Source: an uncultured Clostridium sp. (GTDB lineage Bacteria > Bacillota > Clostridia > TANB77 > CAG-508). Taken from it: a DNA stretch of 64,000 nt. Made by a program: the position numbers and the translations under genes. Shown here piece by piece: positions 42,688-52,878 of this stretch. Where the stretch lies: contig CAMMTN010000002.1 of NCBI GenBank assembly GCA_946499885.1, positions 1-64,000 of the forward strand, read 5' to 3'. The notes below the pieces were generated by a model, which worked only from the letters and a program-made list of their open reading frames with translations, was not told the DNA's origin and made no database searches. The first letter of the stretch is position 1. Every line of letters begins with the position of its first letter.

Positions 42688-44649
42688 TTAATCTATATTT
42701 AATACAGGATTGTTAGAATTCATATTAAGCTGCTTTTCTACTTCTTTTACTCCATTTATAAATATTTTTACTGTAACAGTTCCCTTTCCAGAAATTGTTT
42801 TTGTGAATTTTTCTACATCTTTTCTTTGATCTCCCTCATAAACATTTTCATCATTAATTTCTATTCTTAATTCAATAGTAGGATTTATTTCATTACCTTC
42901 TTCGTCTTTTTCAATAACTCCGCCTGTTAATGATTTTAAGTTTATGTTTAGAGTACCTTCTTTAATTTTTTCTATTTTATTTACTGTAAGTGTTACTTTT
43001 GTGCCTTCGTCAACAGTCTCTCCTACATCTAAGCTTTGTTTTAATACAACACCATCATCTTTGCTTGTATCTTCTTCATAAACAACATTTACATCAAATC
43101 CTAAATCTGTAAGAGTCTTTTTCGCCTCATCTTCTTTTTTACCTATTACGTGTTCCATTGTAATTTGCTTTATTCCAGTGCTTACATATATCTTTACAGT
43201 TTCACCTGCATTTACTTCTTTTTCTGCTTCAGGCTCTTGTTTTATTACATAGCCTGCTTCTACTTTGCTACTTGCTTCTTCAACAACTTCTAATTCTAAT
43301 TCTTCTGCTTTAATAGCTTGCTCTGCTTCTTCTCTTGCCATTCCTGTTACTTTTGGTACGATTTTAATATTTTCGCCCTTACTTATAACTAGTTTTACAG
43401 TTGAATTTTCTTTAACTACATATCCATCTAAATATGGTGGATCTTGTGAAATAACTTTTCCAATCTCTACTTCCGAACTATATTCTTCCGTGATATCTAA
43501 AGTAATTTTTGCTTCCTCTGCTTTTGCTTCTGCTTCTTCTCTAGTCATATTTGCAAAGTTTGGAAGTGCAACATCTTTTACTCTGCCTATATTTAATATC
43601 GCTTGTGTACCAAAAAATCCTATTACTGGTATTAAAATTACAATTGCTACTATTAAAATATATTTTGCAGAAGGATGTTTTTTAAAGAAGTTCTCCTTTT
43701 TTTCTTTTTCCTTAGTTTCTGCATTTCTATTTTCTTCTTTCCCCTTTATTGTATCTTCCTTTATTGTTTCAATTCTTTGAGTATATGCCATATCATTTGA
43801 AGAAGTTTTCACAAAATCTCCTTCTGGATCTTTTAATGCCATATTTAAATCTTTAAGCATTTCTGTTGCAGATTGATAACGTAGATTTAAATCTTTTTCC
43901 ATTGCCTTCATAATTATCTTATTTACTGAATATGGTATTGCTGGATTTAGTTTTATTGGATCTATTGGTTTTTCTTGCATGTGTTTTAATGCAATAGATA
44001 CAGGTGTATCTGCATCAAATGGAACTCTACCTGTTAGCATTTCATACATTACAACACCTAGCGAGTATAGGTCTGATTTAGCATCTGTAAATCCTCCTCT
44101 TGCATGTTCTGGTGAAAAATAATGTACTGATCCTATTGTTGTTCCAAATGCTGTAATTGTTGAATTTGAAACCGCCTTTGCAATTCCAAAATCGGTAACC
44201 TTCGCAACTCCATCTTCTGTAATAATTATATTATGTGGTTTTATATCCCTATGTACTATATTATTTTTATGTGCTACCTCTAATGCTGAAGCAATTTGTG
44301 ATGCTATATTTATTGACCATTTCCATGGAAGAACTCCATCTTCATCAATAATTTGTTTTAAAGTTTTCCCTTGTATAAGCTCCATTACAATATAATAAAC
44401 ATTGTTTTCTATACCTACATCATAAATAGACACTATATTAGGATGTGTCAAGCTTGCTGCTGACTGAGCTTCTGTATTAAATCTTCTTATAAATTCTTCA
44501 TCTGTTGTAAATTCTTCTCTTAGCACTTTTATTGCGACATATCTTTTTAACATTTGGTCTTGTGCTTTATACACTGTTGCCATTCCGCCATTTCCTATTT
44601 TTTCTAGTATTTCATACCTGTTCCCCAATACTTTTCCTTCTATGTTCAT
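42688..44649 (-). CDS. prkC: PASTA-domain Ser/Thr kinase (PrkC/Stk type)
   Basis: 653 residues. Kinase domain with glycine loop (IGNGGMATVYKAQD), HRDIKPHNII, DFGIAKAV and SPEHARGG; a membrane helix (YILIVAIVILIPVIGFFGTQ) near residue 345; then three extracellular PASTA repeats that sense muropeptides/lipid II, and a C-terminal beta domain. Paired with the PP2C phosphatase 14 bases upstream; controls cell wall growth and spore germination in relatives. Confidence 0.95.
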   Translation of the reverse strand: MNIEGKVLGNRYEILEKIGNGGMATVYKAQDQMLKRYVAIKVLREEFTTDEEFIRRFNTEAQSAASLTHPNIVSIYDVGIENNVYYIVMELIQGKTLKQIIDEDGVLPWKWSINIASQIASALEVAHKNNIVHRDIKPHNIIITEDGVAKVTDFGIAKAVSNSTITAFGTTIGSVHYFSPEHARGGFTDAKSDLYSLGVVMYEMLTGRVPFDADTPVSIALKHMQEKPIDPIKLNPAIPYSVNKIIMKAMEKDLNLRYQSATEMLKDLNMALKDPEGDFVKTSSNDMAYTQRIETIKEDTIKGKEENRNAETKEKEKKENFFKKHPSAKYILIVAIVILIPVIGFFGTQAILNIGRVKDVALPNFANMTREEAEAKAEEAKITLDITEEYSSEVEIGKVISQDPPYLDGYVVKENSTVKLVISKGENIKIVPKVTGMAREEAEQAIKAEELELEVVEEASSKVEAGYVIKQEPEAEKEVNAGETVKIYVSTGIKQITMEHVIGKKEDEAKKTLTDLGFDVNVVYEEDTSKDDGVVLKQSLDVGETVDEGTKVTLTVNKIEKIKEGTLNINLKSLTGGVIEKDEEGNEINPTIELRIEINDENVYEGDQRKDVEKFTKTISGKGTVTVKIFINGVKEVEKQLNMNSNNPVLNID

Positions 44650-44663
44650 AAAAACTCTCCTCT

Positions 44664-45387
44664 TTATTTTATTATAATAACTGTTATATTGTCATATCCA
44701 CCAGCTTGATTTGCTGCATTTACTAATCTTTCTGCTGCATTTTCTAAATCTTCTTTTATTATTTCATATATTCTTTTTTCATCTAGCATATTACTTAAAC
44801 CGTCCGAGCATATTATAAATATATCGCCTTTTTCAAAATTTCTAGCCCTTAAATCTGGTTCAACATAAGGTGTACAACCTAGAGCTTTTGTAATCATATT
44901 TTTCTTAGGATGATTCTTTGCTTCTTCTCTAGTTATTTTTTTATCTTCTATTAATTGTTGTACATAACTATGGTCTTTTGTAAGCTTTCTAATAACTTCT
45001 TTTCTAATTCTATATACTCTGCTATCTCCTACATGTCCTATATATGCTTTATTATTATATATTAAACAAACTTCTAAAGTAGTACCCATTCCTTCTAATT
45101 CTTGCGTTTCTTTTGATTTTTCGTATACCACCATATTCGCATATTCGACAGCACTTGATATTAATTTTAGGATTTCTTCTTTTTCTTTGTTTATACTATT
45201 AAAATTACTCTCTATATATTTTTTTACTGATTCTGTAGCAAGCTTACTAGCTATTTCTCCGCCTTTATATCCGACCCATTCCATCAGCTAATATATATAT
45301 TTGAGGTTTGTCATTTTCTTTTGAAATATAGTAATAGTCTTGATTTATCTCTCTTAACTTTCCTATATCTGTTTTTGCAAAAACCAT
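44664..45387 (-). CDS. prpC: PP2C phosphatase, requires a CGG +1 shift
   Basis: ATG 45387 gives MVFAKTDIGKLREINQDYYY and ..IYILADGMG, then in-frame CGG at 45271-45273 and a stop two codons later. Skipping the C gives GYKGGEIASKLATESVKKYI and continues to 44664, restoring the invariant DGMGG motif and a full 240-residue phosphatase. Later motifs are intact (GHVGDSRVYRIR, ITKALGC, IICSDGLSNML, GGYDNITVIII). Dephosphorylates targets of the adjacent kinase. A downstream ATG (45284) would lose the first metal-binding Asp. Confidence 0.92.
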
Positions 45388-45410
45388 TAATACTAACCAT
45401 TGTCCTTTCA

Positions 45411-46439
45411 TTATTCTTTATTTAAATTTTTCCTTCTTAATTGTCCACAAGCCGCATCAATATCTGAGCCTAATTCTCTTCGTATTGTTGCTACAATTCC
45501 TTTTTCATTTAAATAGTCCCTAAATTTTATTATATTTTCATTAGAGCTTTTTGAAAATGCTCCATTTTCTATTTTATTTATTGGTATCAAATTAATATGA
45601 CATAACATGCCTTTAAGTAGCTTTACCAATTCTTTCGCGTCATCCAAATTATCGTTATTGTCTTTTGCTAGTGCATATTCAAAAGAAATTCTTTTATTTG
45701 TCTTTTCTATATAATATCTACATGCTTCCATCAATTCTTTTATGTTATACCTATTATTTATTGGCATCATACTACTACGTTTTTCATCATTTGTAGCATG
45801 TAATGATATAGATAACGTGCACTGTAATTCTTCATCTGCAAATTTATATATCATAGGAACTAGTCCACTTGTTGAAATGCTTATATGTCTCGCTCCTATA
45901 TTTAATCCCTTTTGATTGTTAATTATTTTTATTGCTTTCATTACATTATCGTAATTATCAAATGGTTCTCCAATTCCCATAAATACAATATTTGTTATTT
46001 TATCTCCAATATCTTGCTCTACTGCTAGTATTTGTTCCACAATTTCTCCTGAAGTTAAACTTCTTATAAATTTTATTCCAGTAGAAGCACAAAATTTACA
46101 TCCCATTTTGCATCCAATTTGTGATGACACACAAATTGTTTTTCCATGATGATACTGTATAAGTACTGTTTCTATTGCATTTCCATCAAGTACATCAAAT
46201 AAGTATTTTTTTGTTCCATCTGATGATTCTTGCTTTTTTAAAATATTAAAATTGCACATAGTATAGTTTTGTTTTAATTTTTCTCTAAGGTCTATGGATA
46301 AATTAGTCATTTCATCAAATTCTTTTACTTTATCTACATATATCCATTTAAATATTTGCTCTGCTCTATACTTTTTTTCTCCCATAGAAAGTAGTTCGTC
46401 TTGCAATTCATCTAAATTGTATTCTTTTATATTTTTCAC
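45411..46439 (-). CDS. rlmN: 23S rRNA (adenine2503-C2) methyltransferase RlmN
   Basis: 342 residues. Radical-SAM motif CKMGCKFC (C-x3-C-x2-C), substrate Cys near the C-terminus (DIDAACGQLRRKN), and FMGIGEPFDNYDNV. Upstream of prpC in the usual rlmN-prpC-prkC-rsgA-rpe order. Confidence 0.95.
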   Translation of the reverse strand: MKNIKEYNLDELQDELLSMGEKKYRAEQIFKWIYVDKVKEFDEMTNLSIDLREKLKQNYTMCNFNILKKQESSDGTKKYLFDVLDGNAIETVLIQYHHGKTICVSSQIGCKMGCKFCASTGIKFIRSLTSGEIVEQILAVEQDIGDKITNIVFMGIGEPFDNYDNVMKAIKIINNQKGLNIGARHISISTSGLVPMIYKFADEELQCTLSISLHATNDEKRSSMMPINNRYNIKELMEACRYYIEKTNKRISFEYALAKDNNDNLDDAKELVKLLKGMLCHINLIPINKIENGAFSKSSNENIIKFRDYLNEKGIVATIRRELGSDIDAACGQLRRKNLNKE

Positions 46440-46538
46440 TTATTAACCTTCATTTCTTTTTGTTATTTCAATAACTTATATCATATTTTAGATTATTTTT
46501 CAATCACTTTTGAAAAATTAGGGGCTATTCCGAATTTC

Positions 46539-47231
46539 TCATATTTTTTTTAATTCCTCTAGTCTTGCTTCATATGCAGCCATAATGTCTTTTTCTAGTG
46601 CAACTTCTTTTTCTACTCCTAATATTTTCATTATTTTCTTTGCAAACAATGGATTTAGTATAAGTAACGGTCCAATTACATAAGTTCCTATAAAATTATT
46701 TTTCTTTATTCCTTCCAGTTTGCTCTCTTTGTTTAATCCAATTCCCTTTTCTACTTCTAAGAAATATGAATTAGTATTATCTCCATACATCATTGTAAAC
46801 TGACTCTTAAATCCTACTATTTCGATATCTTCAAATTTTCCTACCATAAGGCTATTGTGTCTATGCATCATATCTCTTTTACTATATACATCAAATATAC
46901 CTAGCCCATTTATTTTACTTTCATCTTCGTTTTCAATGTATTTTCCAAGCACCTCTAAAGCATTTCCTGTAAATAAAAATACCACATTTTTTTCTATTAA
47001 TTCTTCAATTCTTTCTTTATAGGGTAACAATTTTTTTATTACCTTTTCCTGCGTTTTTTCTGTCATAGGTCCTAAATAAATTAAATTTACATCTTCATTT
47101 ACAAATGTTGGAACTTCGTCTAATGCTGTTTCTATAAACTCTGCATCTGGAATACACATTTTTAAATATTTCATGTTAAATATATCTCCAAACAAATTAC
47201 AAAATTCAGGAAATAGAACTTCTATTCTCAT
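46539..47231 (-). CDS. gatD: GatD-like amidotransferase lacking catalytic residues
   Basis: 230 residues, immediately behind murT. Overall alignment to GatD is good (LFGDIFNMKYLKM, LGPMTEKTQ, ENEDESKINGLGIFDVYSKR). In GatD the Cys lies in an ICGGYQ-type loop; here the equivalent is FLFTGNALEVLG with Thr-Gly-Asn and no Cys. The His of TYLHGP is Ile here (TYVIGPLL). Both catalytic residues of the glutaminase appear lost, so it may be a structural partner of MurT or use free ammonia. Confidence 0.8.
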   Translation of the reverse strand: MRIEVLFPEFCNLFGDIFNMKYLKMCIPDAEFIETALDEVPTFVNEDVNLIYLGPMTEKTQEKVIKKLLPYKERIEELIEKNVVFLFTGNALEVLGKYIENEDESKINGLGIFDVYSKRDMMHRHNSLMVGKFEDIEIVGFKSQFTMMYGDNTNSYFLEVEKGIGLNKESKLEGIKKNNFIGTYVIGPLLILNPLFAKKIMKILGVEKEVALEKDIMAAYEARLEELKKI

Positions 47232-47237
47232 TTATAA

Positions 47238-48623
47238 TCACTTCTCTTTCTTATTTAGATTTTTAATCATAACCTCTACTTTATTTCTAGCAGCATCTTT
47301 TAATTCCATAGAATATAAATCATGTAAAATAAATACTGTATCAATTCCTTCTAAATTTAGCTTGTCTAATGCTGAAAGTTCATCTCTTTCATAAACTATT
47401 TTCTCCTTACTAACTCCTGCCATTTCTAGTCTTACTAAACCATCTAAATATCTAGCTCCTCCTATTATTATTTGTTTTATACTTTCATCATTTAAAAATT
47501 CATAATCAGTATCATATTGCCAAGAAGTGTTTTCACTTCCTTTTGCTGCTTCATGTAAATCATCTACTATTAAAAATACAGCTTTATTCCCTTTATATTT
47601 CCTTGTATAATCAAATACTCTAGAGCAAGCAATTGGATTAATTCCTTTAGCTAAATGTGTAATTATTTTAATTCCATTAACAGTCTCTTCTGTATATCTT
47701 GTGTCTACTATTTTTTGTTTTTTTAGTGATTCATTTATTTGATCTTTGTCCAATCCTAATTGTTTTAATGCTGTTATTACTGAAATAATATTATATATAT
47801 TTATGATATTATCACTAATTAAATCGTATTCTTCTTCTCTTTTGCCTATTTTTAAAGTCATTTTCATATTTTCTAAATCTAGTTTAGTTGCTAAGTAATC
47901 TATTTCTGGTGATTTAAAGTCACATTTTGGGCAATGTGCTTTTCCTATATGATTATATCTTACATAATCATATACAAGCTTAGTATCACATTTTGGACAA
48001 GCAATAATGTCTCTTGCTATATTTTCACATTTTTCTCCATCTGTGTCTAATCTATCTATACCGAAATACATTCTTTTATTTTCTGGTGCTAAATTACTTA
48101 CTATTAAGTCATCTCCATTTAATATAAGTGTAGTATCTTTTGGAATATATTTTGTAAGTATTCCTGAAATAAACTCTGTGTGAGCATTTCTCATAAGCGA
48201 ATCTCTAAATAGATTTGTACATACTAAATATGTTGGTGTTAAATATGGATAAATTTTAGGTGCGCTTCTTTCATCAACTTCTAAAATAGCTAAATTTTTT
48301 TTAGATTTTCCCATAAAACTTACTCCACTAATTAAAGTTGTAGCAACTCCTGCATCTATGTTTGAACCATATTTATTATCAATAAAATCATAGTTATTAT
48401 CATTTAATACATCTTCTATCATATTACAAACTGTAGTCTTTCCATTTGTGCCAGTAACTGCTATCATTGTTTTAGGCTTTTCTATTCTTCCTATAAAATC
48501 TGGACATACTTTTAGTGCAAATTTTCCAGGGAAAAATGTTGCATTTCTTCTAAGTAATTTTAAAAATATAGTTCCTATTTTGGCTCCCCATAAGGCCATG
48601 TAAAATCTAAAACTTTTTTTCAT
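47238..48623 (-). CDS. murT: Lipid II isoglutaminyl synthase subunit MurT
   Basis: 461 residues: Mur-ligase ATPase (AVTGTNGKTTVCNMIEDVLN), inserted zinc ribbon (CPKC..CPKC), and the C-terminal MurT domain (NPIACSRVFDYTRKYKGNKA, SWQYDTDYEFL). With GatD it amidates D-Glu of the stem peptide. Stop is TGA, six bases before gatD. Confidence 0.93.
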   Translation of the reverse strand: MKKSFRFYMALWGAKIGTIFLKLLRRNATFFPGKFALKVCPDFIGRIEKPKTMIAVTGTNGKTTVCNMIEDVLNDNNYDFIDNKYGSNIDAGVATTLISGVSFMGKSKKNLAILEVDERSAPKIYPYLTPTYLVCTNLFRDSLMRNAHTEFISGILTKYIPKDTTLILNGDDLIVSNLAPENKRMYFGIDRLDTDGEKCENIARDIIACPKCDTKLVYDYVRYNHIGKAHCPKCDFKSPEIDYLATKLDLENMKMTLKIGKREEEYDLISDNIINIYNIISVITALKQLGLDKDQINESLKKQKIVDTRYTEETVNGIKIITHLAKGINPIACSRVFDYTRKYKGNKAVFLIVDDLHEAAKGSENTSWQYDTDYEFLNDESIKQIIIGGARYLDGLVRLEMAGVSKEKIVYERDELSALDKLNLEGIDTVFILHDLYSMELKDAARNKVEVMIKNLNKKEK

Positions 48624-48708
48624 TTATCTTTCGCCCCTTTATTTATTTTTTACTCAAAGTATTATATATTATTGCTAATTATAAATCAATACTTTTTCAA
48701 AAATGAAA

Positions 48709-48737
48709 TGAACTTTAAGGAACGTCCCTAAAGTTCA
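48709..48737. repeat. 29-bp palindromic repeat
   Basis: TGAACTTTA arm, AGG..CCC centre, TAAAGTTCA arm. Identical to 52850-52878 and the exact inverse of 52781-52809. It begins directly at the stop of the 48738 gene. Confidence 0.9.
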
Positions 48738-48983
48738 TTAACTTTTGAAAACTTCATAAAGTAATTTTTCTATGCTAGCCAGCCTTCTTTCAAATAAAGT
48801 ATTAGTCATATCACATATTTTGTCATACTCTAATAATTTTGAAAATTTTTGCATGTTTACTTTATGATTATTTTCTAAAGTTTTTTGCATATTTTTTTGT
48901 TCATTTTTTATTTCATTTAATAGTTCATTTATTTGTGTAATTAATGCTTCAAGTGTTTCTTTTTCAGAATCATTTTTTGACAT
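48738..48983 (-). CDS. Small coiled-coil protein
   Basis: 81 residues, all helical (LEALITQINELLNEIKNEQK, FERRLASIEKLLYEVFKS). No recognised family. Own unit between mnmA and murT. Confidence 0.6.
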   Translation of the reverse strand: MSKNDSEKETLEALITQINELLNEIKNEQKNMQKTLENNHKVNMQKFSKLLEYDKICDMTNTLFERRLASIEKLLYEVFKS

Positions 48984-49036
48984 ATAATCACCTCAATTTC
49001 ATTGTGCAACTATTATATCACTATTTTTATGATTAA

Positions 49037-50104
49037 TCAATAGTTTTTGCAAATTTTTGTTCGCATTATTTTTCCTCCGCCAATAACAACATTATTTTTA
49101 TAAAATACAACCGATTGTCCTGGTGTTATAGCTCTTTGGGGCTCTTTGAATATTACTTTGGCAATTCCATCTTTTACCTTTAAAATTGCTTCTGCTTCTT
49201 TTGCTCTATATCTAACTTTTGCTTTTATATCTATTGGTTTGCTTAAATCTATATCTACTAAAAAATTTAAATCATTTGCTTCTAACTCATTGTTATACAA
49301 TTCTTTTTCTCTTCCAACTATAACTTGATTGTTTCTATTATCTAATTCTAATACATATAATGGTTCTTTATAAGATATTCCAAGTCCTTTTCTTTGTCCT
49401 ATTGTATAATGAATAAGTCCATTATGTTCTCCTAAAATTTCTCCGCTTCTTAACACAATTTTTCCTTTTTTATTTTTTATGTTGCTTTCATTGCTTTTTA
49501 AAAAGCTTATATAATCATTATTTGGTATAAAACAAATTTCTTGACTATCCTTCTTCTTTGCAACTATTAATCCATTTTCTTCTGCAATATTTCTAATTTC
49601 TGTTTTATCTTTAAAGTCTGAAAGAGGAAATATTACTTTTGGTAAAATTTCTTTGTTAATTCCATATAAAAAATAAGTTTGATCCTTTTTATCTGAATTT
49701 GATTTAATTAGCACATATTCTTTATATTTTTCTGAATATTCTATTTTTGCATAATGTCCTGTTGCTATGTAATCACAATTTAAGTCTTGTGCAATTTTAT
49801 AAAATTCACCAAATTTCATATATTTGTTACATTCTACACAAGGATTTGGAGTTTTAGCTTGTGTATATGAACATATAAAATTATCTATAACATTTATTCT
49901 AAATTCTCTTCGTAAATCTACTATATGATGCTCTATTTTTAGTTTTTCACATACTTTTTTTGCATCTTCTATTGCAGTAGACTGTTCACCTTCACATAAT
50001 AACATAGTTAGTCCAATTACTTCATATCCTTGTTTTTGCAATATTATCGCTGAAACTGAACTATCCACTCCACCACTCATTCCTAATAATACTTTTTTCA
50101 TCAT
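49037..50104 (-). CDS. mnmA: tRNA-specific 2-thiouridylase MnmA
   Basis: 355 residues. PP-loop GMSGGVDSSVSAII, catalytic Cys in TPNPCVECNKYMKF and the second Cys in SQEICFIPNNDY; C-terminal beta barrel. Thiolates U34 of Lys, Glu and Gln tRNAs. Confidence 0.95.
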   Translation of the reverse strand: MMKKVLLGMSGGVDSSVSAIILQKQGYEVIGLTMLLCEGEQSTAIEDAKKVCEKLKIEHHIVDLRREFRINVIDNFICSYTQAKTPNPCVECNKYMKFGEFYKIAQDLNCDYIATGHYAKIEYSEKYKEYVLIKSNSDKKDQTYFLYGINKEILPKVIFPLSDFKDKTEIRNIAEENGLIVAKKKDSQEICFIPNNDYISFLKSNESNIKNKKGKIVLRSGEILGEHNGLIHYTIGQRKGLGISYKEPLYVLELDNRNNQVIVGREKELYNNELEANDLNFLVDIDLSKPIDIKAKVRYRAKEAEAILKVKDGIAKVIFKEPQRAITPGQSVVFYKNNVVIGGGKIMRTKICKNY

Positions 50105-50141
50105 TTAAGCTTCCTCTTTAAATTTCATTATTAAGTCTAAA

Positions 50142-50200
50142 CTTTAAGGACATTCCTTTAAATTCTTAAATTTTCAAGATTTTAGGAGTGTCCTTTTTTA
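50142..50200. repeat. Degenerate palindromic repeat pair after mnmA region
   Basis: AACTTTAAGGACATTCCTTT pairs with AGGAGTGTCCTTTTTT about 30 bases away. It resembles a decayed pair of the 29-bp family and may now act as a terminator. Confidence 0.45.
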
Positions 50201-50202
50201 TA

Positions 50203-50463
50203 TTAACTTATAATATATTTTTCTTTTACTTCTTCTAATGCTTTTGCAAGTTGGTCTGGACATGATGTACTTTTAATTCCACAAGGTATTCCTTTTAATC
50301 TTTTTATTACGTCATTAATATTCATACCCTCTACTAATTTTGATATTCCAACAGTGTTTCCTGCACATCCTCCAACTATCGTTAATTTTTTTACTATGTT
50401 TCCATCTACTTCTATTATCATTTCCCTTGAGCAAACTCCATTTGGTTTATATCTATATTCCAT
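50203..50463 (-). CDS. TSCPD-domain protein
   Basis: 86 residues with GVCSREMIIEVDGNIVKKLT, GGCAGNTVGISKLVEGM and TSCPDQLAKALEE, the signature of the small TSCPD family related to a nucleotide reductase tail. Function unknown. Confidence 0.85.
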   Translation of the reverse strand: MEYRYKPNGVCSREMIIEVDGNIVKKLTIVGGCAGNTVGISKLVEGMNINDVIKRLKGIPCGIKSTSCPDQLAKALEEVKEKYIIS

Positions 50464-50474
50464 TTGTTTCCTCC

Positions 50475-52229
50475 TTATTTTTCTTTAATATCTACTTTTA
50501 TATGTACATCTTCTAATTGTTTTTCTGTAACTGTGCTTGGTGCTCTCATAAGAAGATCTCTTGCTTTTTTATTTTTAGGGAATGCAATTACTTCTCTTAT
50601 ATTATCTGAATCTGCTATTAACATTACCATTCTATCTAATCCTGGTGCTGCTCCTGCATGTGGTGGTGTTCCATATTGGAATGCATTGTATAATGCACCA
50701 AATCTTGTTTCCACTTCTTTTTCAGTATATCCTGCTATTTCAAATGCTTTTACCATAAGTTCTGGGTCGTGATTTCTAACAGCACCAGATGCCATCTCAT
50801 ACCCATTACATACAACATCATATTGATATGCTAATATTTCTAATGGATCTTTATTTTCTAATGCTTCACGTCCACCTTGTGGCATTGAAAACGGATTATG
50901 ATTAAAGTCTATTGTTCCTTCATCTGACAATTCATACATTGGAAAATCTGTTATAAAACAAAATCTATACACATTTTTTTCTATTAAGTCTAATCTTTTT
51001 CCAAGTTCTATTCTAACTTGTCCTGCTATTTTTTGAGCCTTTATAAATTCGTCTGCTATAAAGAATATTGCATCATTTGCTTTTACGCTATATTCTTTTG
51101 CAAGTTCATTTTGCATATCTTCTGTAATGAATTTTGAAATTCCTCCTGTGTAACCTGCTTCTTCAACTTTTACCCAAGCTAGTCCGTTTGCACCTGTTTC
51201 TTCTTTTGCAAAGTCTGTCATGCTATCAAAGAATTTTCTACCTTGACTTGCACCATTTTCAACAACGATTATTTTTATAGTTTTATCTTTGAATGCATTA
51301 AACTCTGTATTGGCAAATAATTTCGTTGCATCTTGAATAATTAATGGATTACGTAGGTCTGGTTTGTCTATTCCGTATTTTTCCATAGCTTCTCTATATG
51401 GTATCCTCCTAAAAGGTGCTTCGTCTACTTTCCAAGTGGTATGTTCTTTAAATACAGTGGTAAAGATATCTTCTAATACTTTAAAAACATCTTCTTGCTC
51501 TGCAAAACTCATCTCAAAGTCTAATTGATAAAATTCTCCTGGTGCTCTATCTGCTCTAGGATCTTCATCTCTAAAGCATGGAGCTATTTGATAATATTTA
51601 TCAAAACCTGATACCATTAGAAGTTGTTTGAATTGTTGTGGCGCTTGAGGAAGTGCATAAAACTCTCCAGGATGTAATCTACTTGGTACTAAATAGTCCC
51701 TTGCTCCTTCTGGAGATGAATTAGCTAATATTGGAGTTTGAACTTCTGTAAATCCAAGCTCATCCATTTTTCTTCTTAATGTTTTCATTATATTTGAACG
51801 AAGTAAAATGGTTTTATGTAATTTATCATTTCTTAAATCTAAAAATCTATATTCTAAACGTAAATCTTCCCTTGCTTCCCCTGTTTTTTCAGAATTAACT
51901 TCAAATGGTAAAACATTTTTACATTTACCTAAAATATTGATTTCTTCTACCTCAATTTCAATTTCACCTGTTGATATTTTAGTATTTTTATTGCTTCTTT
52001 CAATAACTTTTCCTTTAACTTGTATTACACATTCGGTAACAAGTTCATTTGATTTTTCTTGCATTTCTTCATTGTCACTTATTACTATTTGTGTTATTCC
52101 AAATTGATCTCGTAAATCTATAAATTTCATTGAACCTAAATTTCTTATTTTTTGAACCCAACCAGCTAATACTACTGTTTGTCCAACATTTGATATATTT
52201 AATTCTCCACAATTATGGTCTCTATACAT
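50475..52229 (-). CDS. aspS: Aspartyl-tRNA synthetase
   Basis: 584 residues from ATG 52229 (AAAGGA nine bases upstream). Anticodon-binding OB fold, class II motifs (FTEVQTPILANSSPEGARDY, RDEDPRADRAPGEFYQLDFE), bacterial GAD insertion, and GAAPGLDRMVMLIAD. Charges tRNA-Asp. Confidence 0.96.
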   Translation of the reverse strand: MYRDHNCGELNISNVGQTVVLAGWVQKIRNLGSMKFIDLRDQFGITQIVISDNEEMQEKSNELVTECVIQVKGKVIERSNKNTKISTGEIEIEVEEINILGKCKNVLPFEVNSEKTGEAREDLRLEYRFLDLRNDKLHKTILLRSNIMKTLRRKMDELGFTEVQTPILANSSPEGARDYLVPSRLHPGEFYALPQAPQQFKQLLMVSGFDKYYQIAPCFRDEDPRADRAPGEFYQLDFEMSFAEQEDVFKVLEDIFTTVFKEHTTWKVDEAPFRRIPYREAMEKYGIDKPDLRNPLIIQDATKLFANTEFNAFKDKTIKIIVVENGASQGRKFFDSMTDFAKEETGANGLAWVKVEEAGYTGGISKFITEDMQNELAKEYSVKANDAIFFIADEFIKAQKIAGQVRIELGKRLDLIEKNVYRFCFITDFPMYELSDEGTIDFNHNPFSMPQGGREALENKDPLEILAYQYDVVCNGYEMASGAVRNHDPELMVKAFEIAGYTEKEVETRFGALYNAFQYGTPPHAGAAPGLDRMVMLIADSDNIREVIAFPKNKKARDLLMRAPSTVTEKQLEDVHIKVDIKEK

Positions 52230-52330
52230 TTTTATCATTCCTTTTATATTTTTTTATTCATTTTCGCCATATATAGTATACTATATATTAAAAATTATTA
52301 CAACTTATTATAATTTAAATATTTTTTGTT

Positions 52331-52768
52331 CTATTTTTCTAATATTATTGTAACAGGTCCATCATTTAAAAGGCTTACTTTCATATCTGCTCCAAAAATT
52401 CCTTTTTGAACTTCTATTCCATTTTCCTTGCATTTATTGCAAAAATATTCATATAATTCATTTGCCATATCTGGCTTAGCTGCATTTACAAAAGATGGTC
52501 TGTTTCCACCTGTACAATCTGCATAAAGTGTAAATTGAGAAACTATAAGTAATTTTCCATTTACATCTTTTAAGCTTAAATTCATTTTTTCATTTTCATC
52601 TTCAAACACTCTTAAATTACAAAGTTTTTTTACTAAATAATCTGCTATTTCTTTAGTATCATTATGTGTAACTCCAAGTAACACTAAAAAACCTTTATCT
52701 ATTGCTCCTACTATATTTTCTTCCACGTTAACTTCTGCATTTTTTACTCTTTGAACTACTAATTTCAT
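52331..52768 (-). CDS. dtd: D-aminoacyl-tRNA deacylase
   Basis: 145 residues; [20 protein letters not shown], the [20 protein letters not shown] motif and [11 protein letters not shown] with the Gly-Pro motif. Clears D-amino acids from tRNAs. Confidence 0.95.
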   Translation of the reverse strand: MKLVVQRVKNAEVNVEENIVGAIDKGFLVLLGVTHNDTKEIADYLVKKLCNLRVFEDENEKMNLSLKDVNGKLLIVSQFTLYADCTGGNRPSFVNAAKPDMANELYEYFCNKCKENGIEVQKGIFGADMKVSLLNDGPVTIILEK

Positions 52769-52780
52769 TTTATTCCTCCT

Positions 52781-52878
52781 TGAACTTTAGGGACGTTCCT
52801 TAAAGTTCATTTTTAATAATCAATAAATTCTGAATATATTATTTTCTTTTGAACTTTAAGGAACGTCCCTAAAGTTCA
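52781..52878. repeat. Pair of 29-bp palindromic repeats
   Basis: 52781-52809 and 52850-52878 are exact inverse copies 40 bases apart, matching the layout of the 31-bp pair at 41.7 kb. The right copy provides the last codons and TAG stop of the trmH-type gene. Confidence 0.9.
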
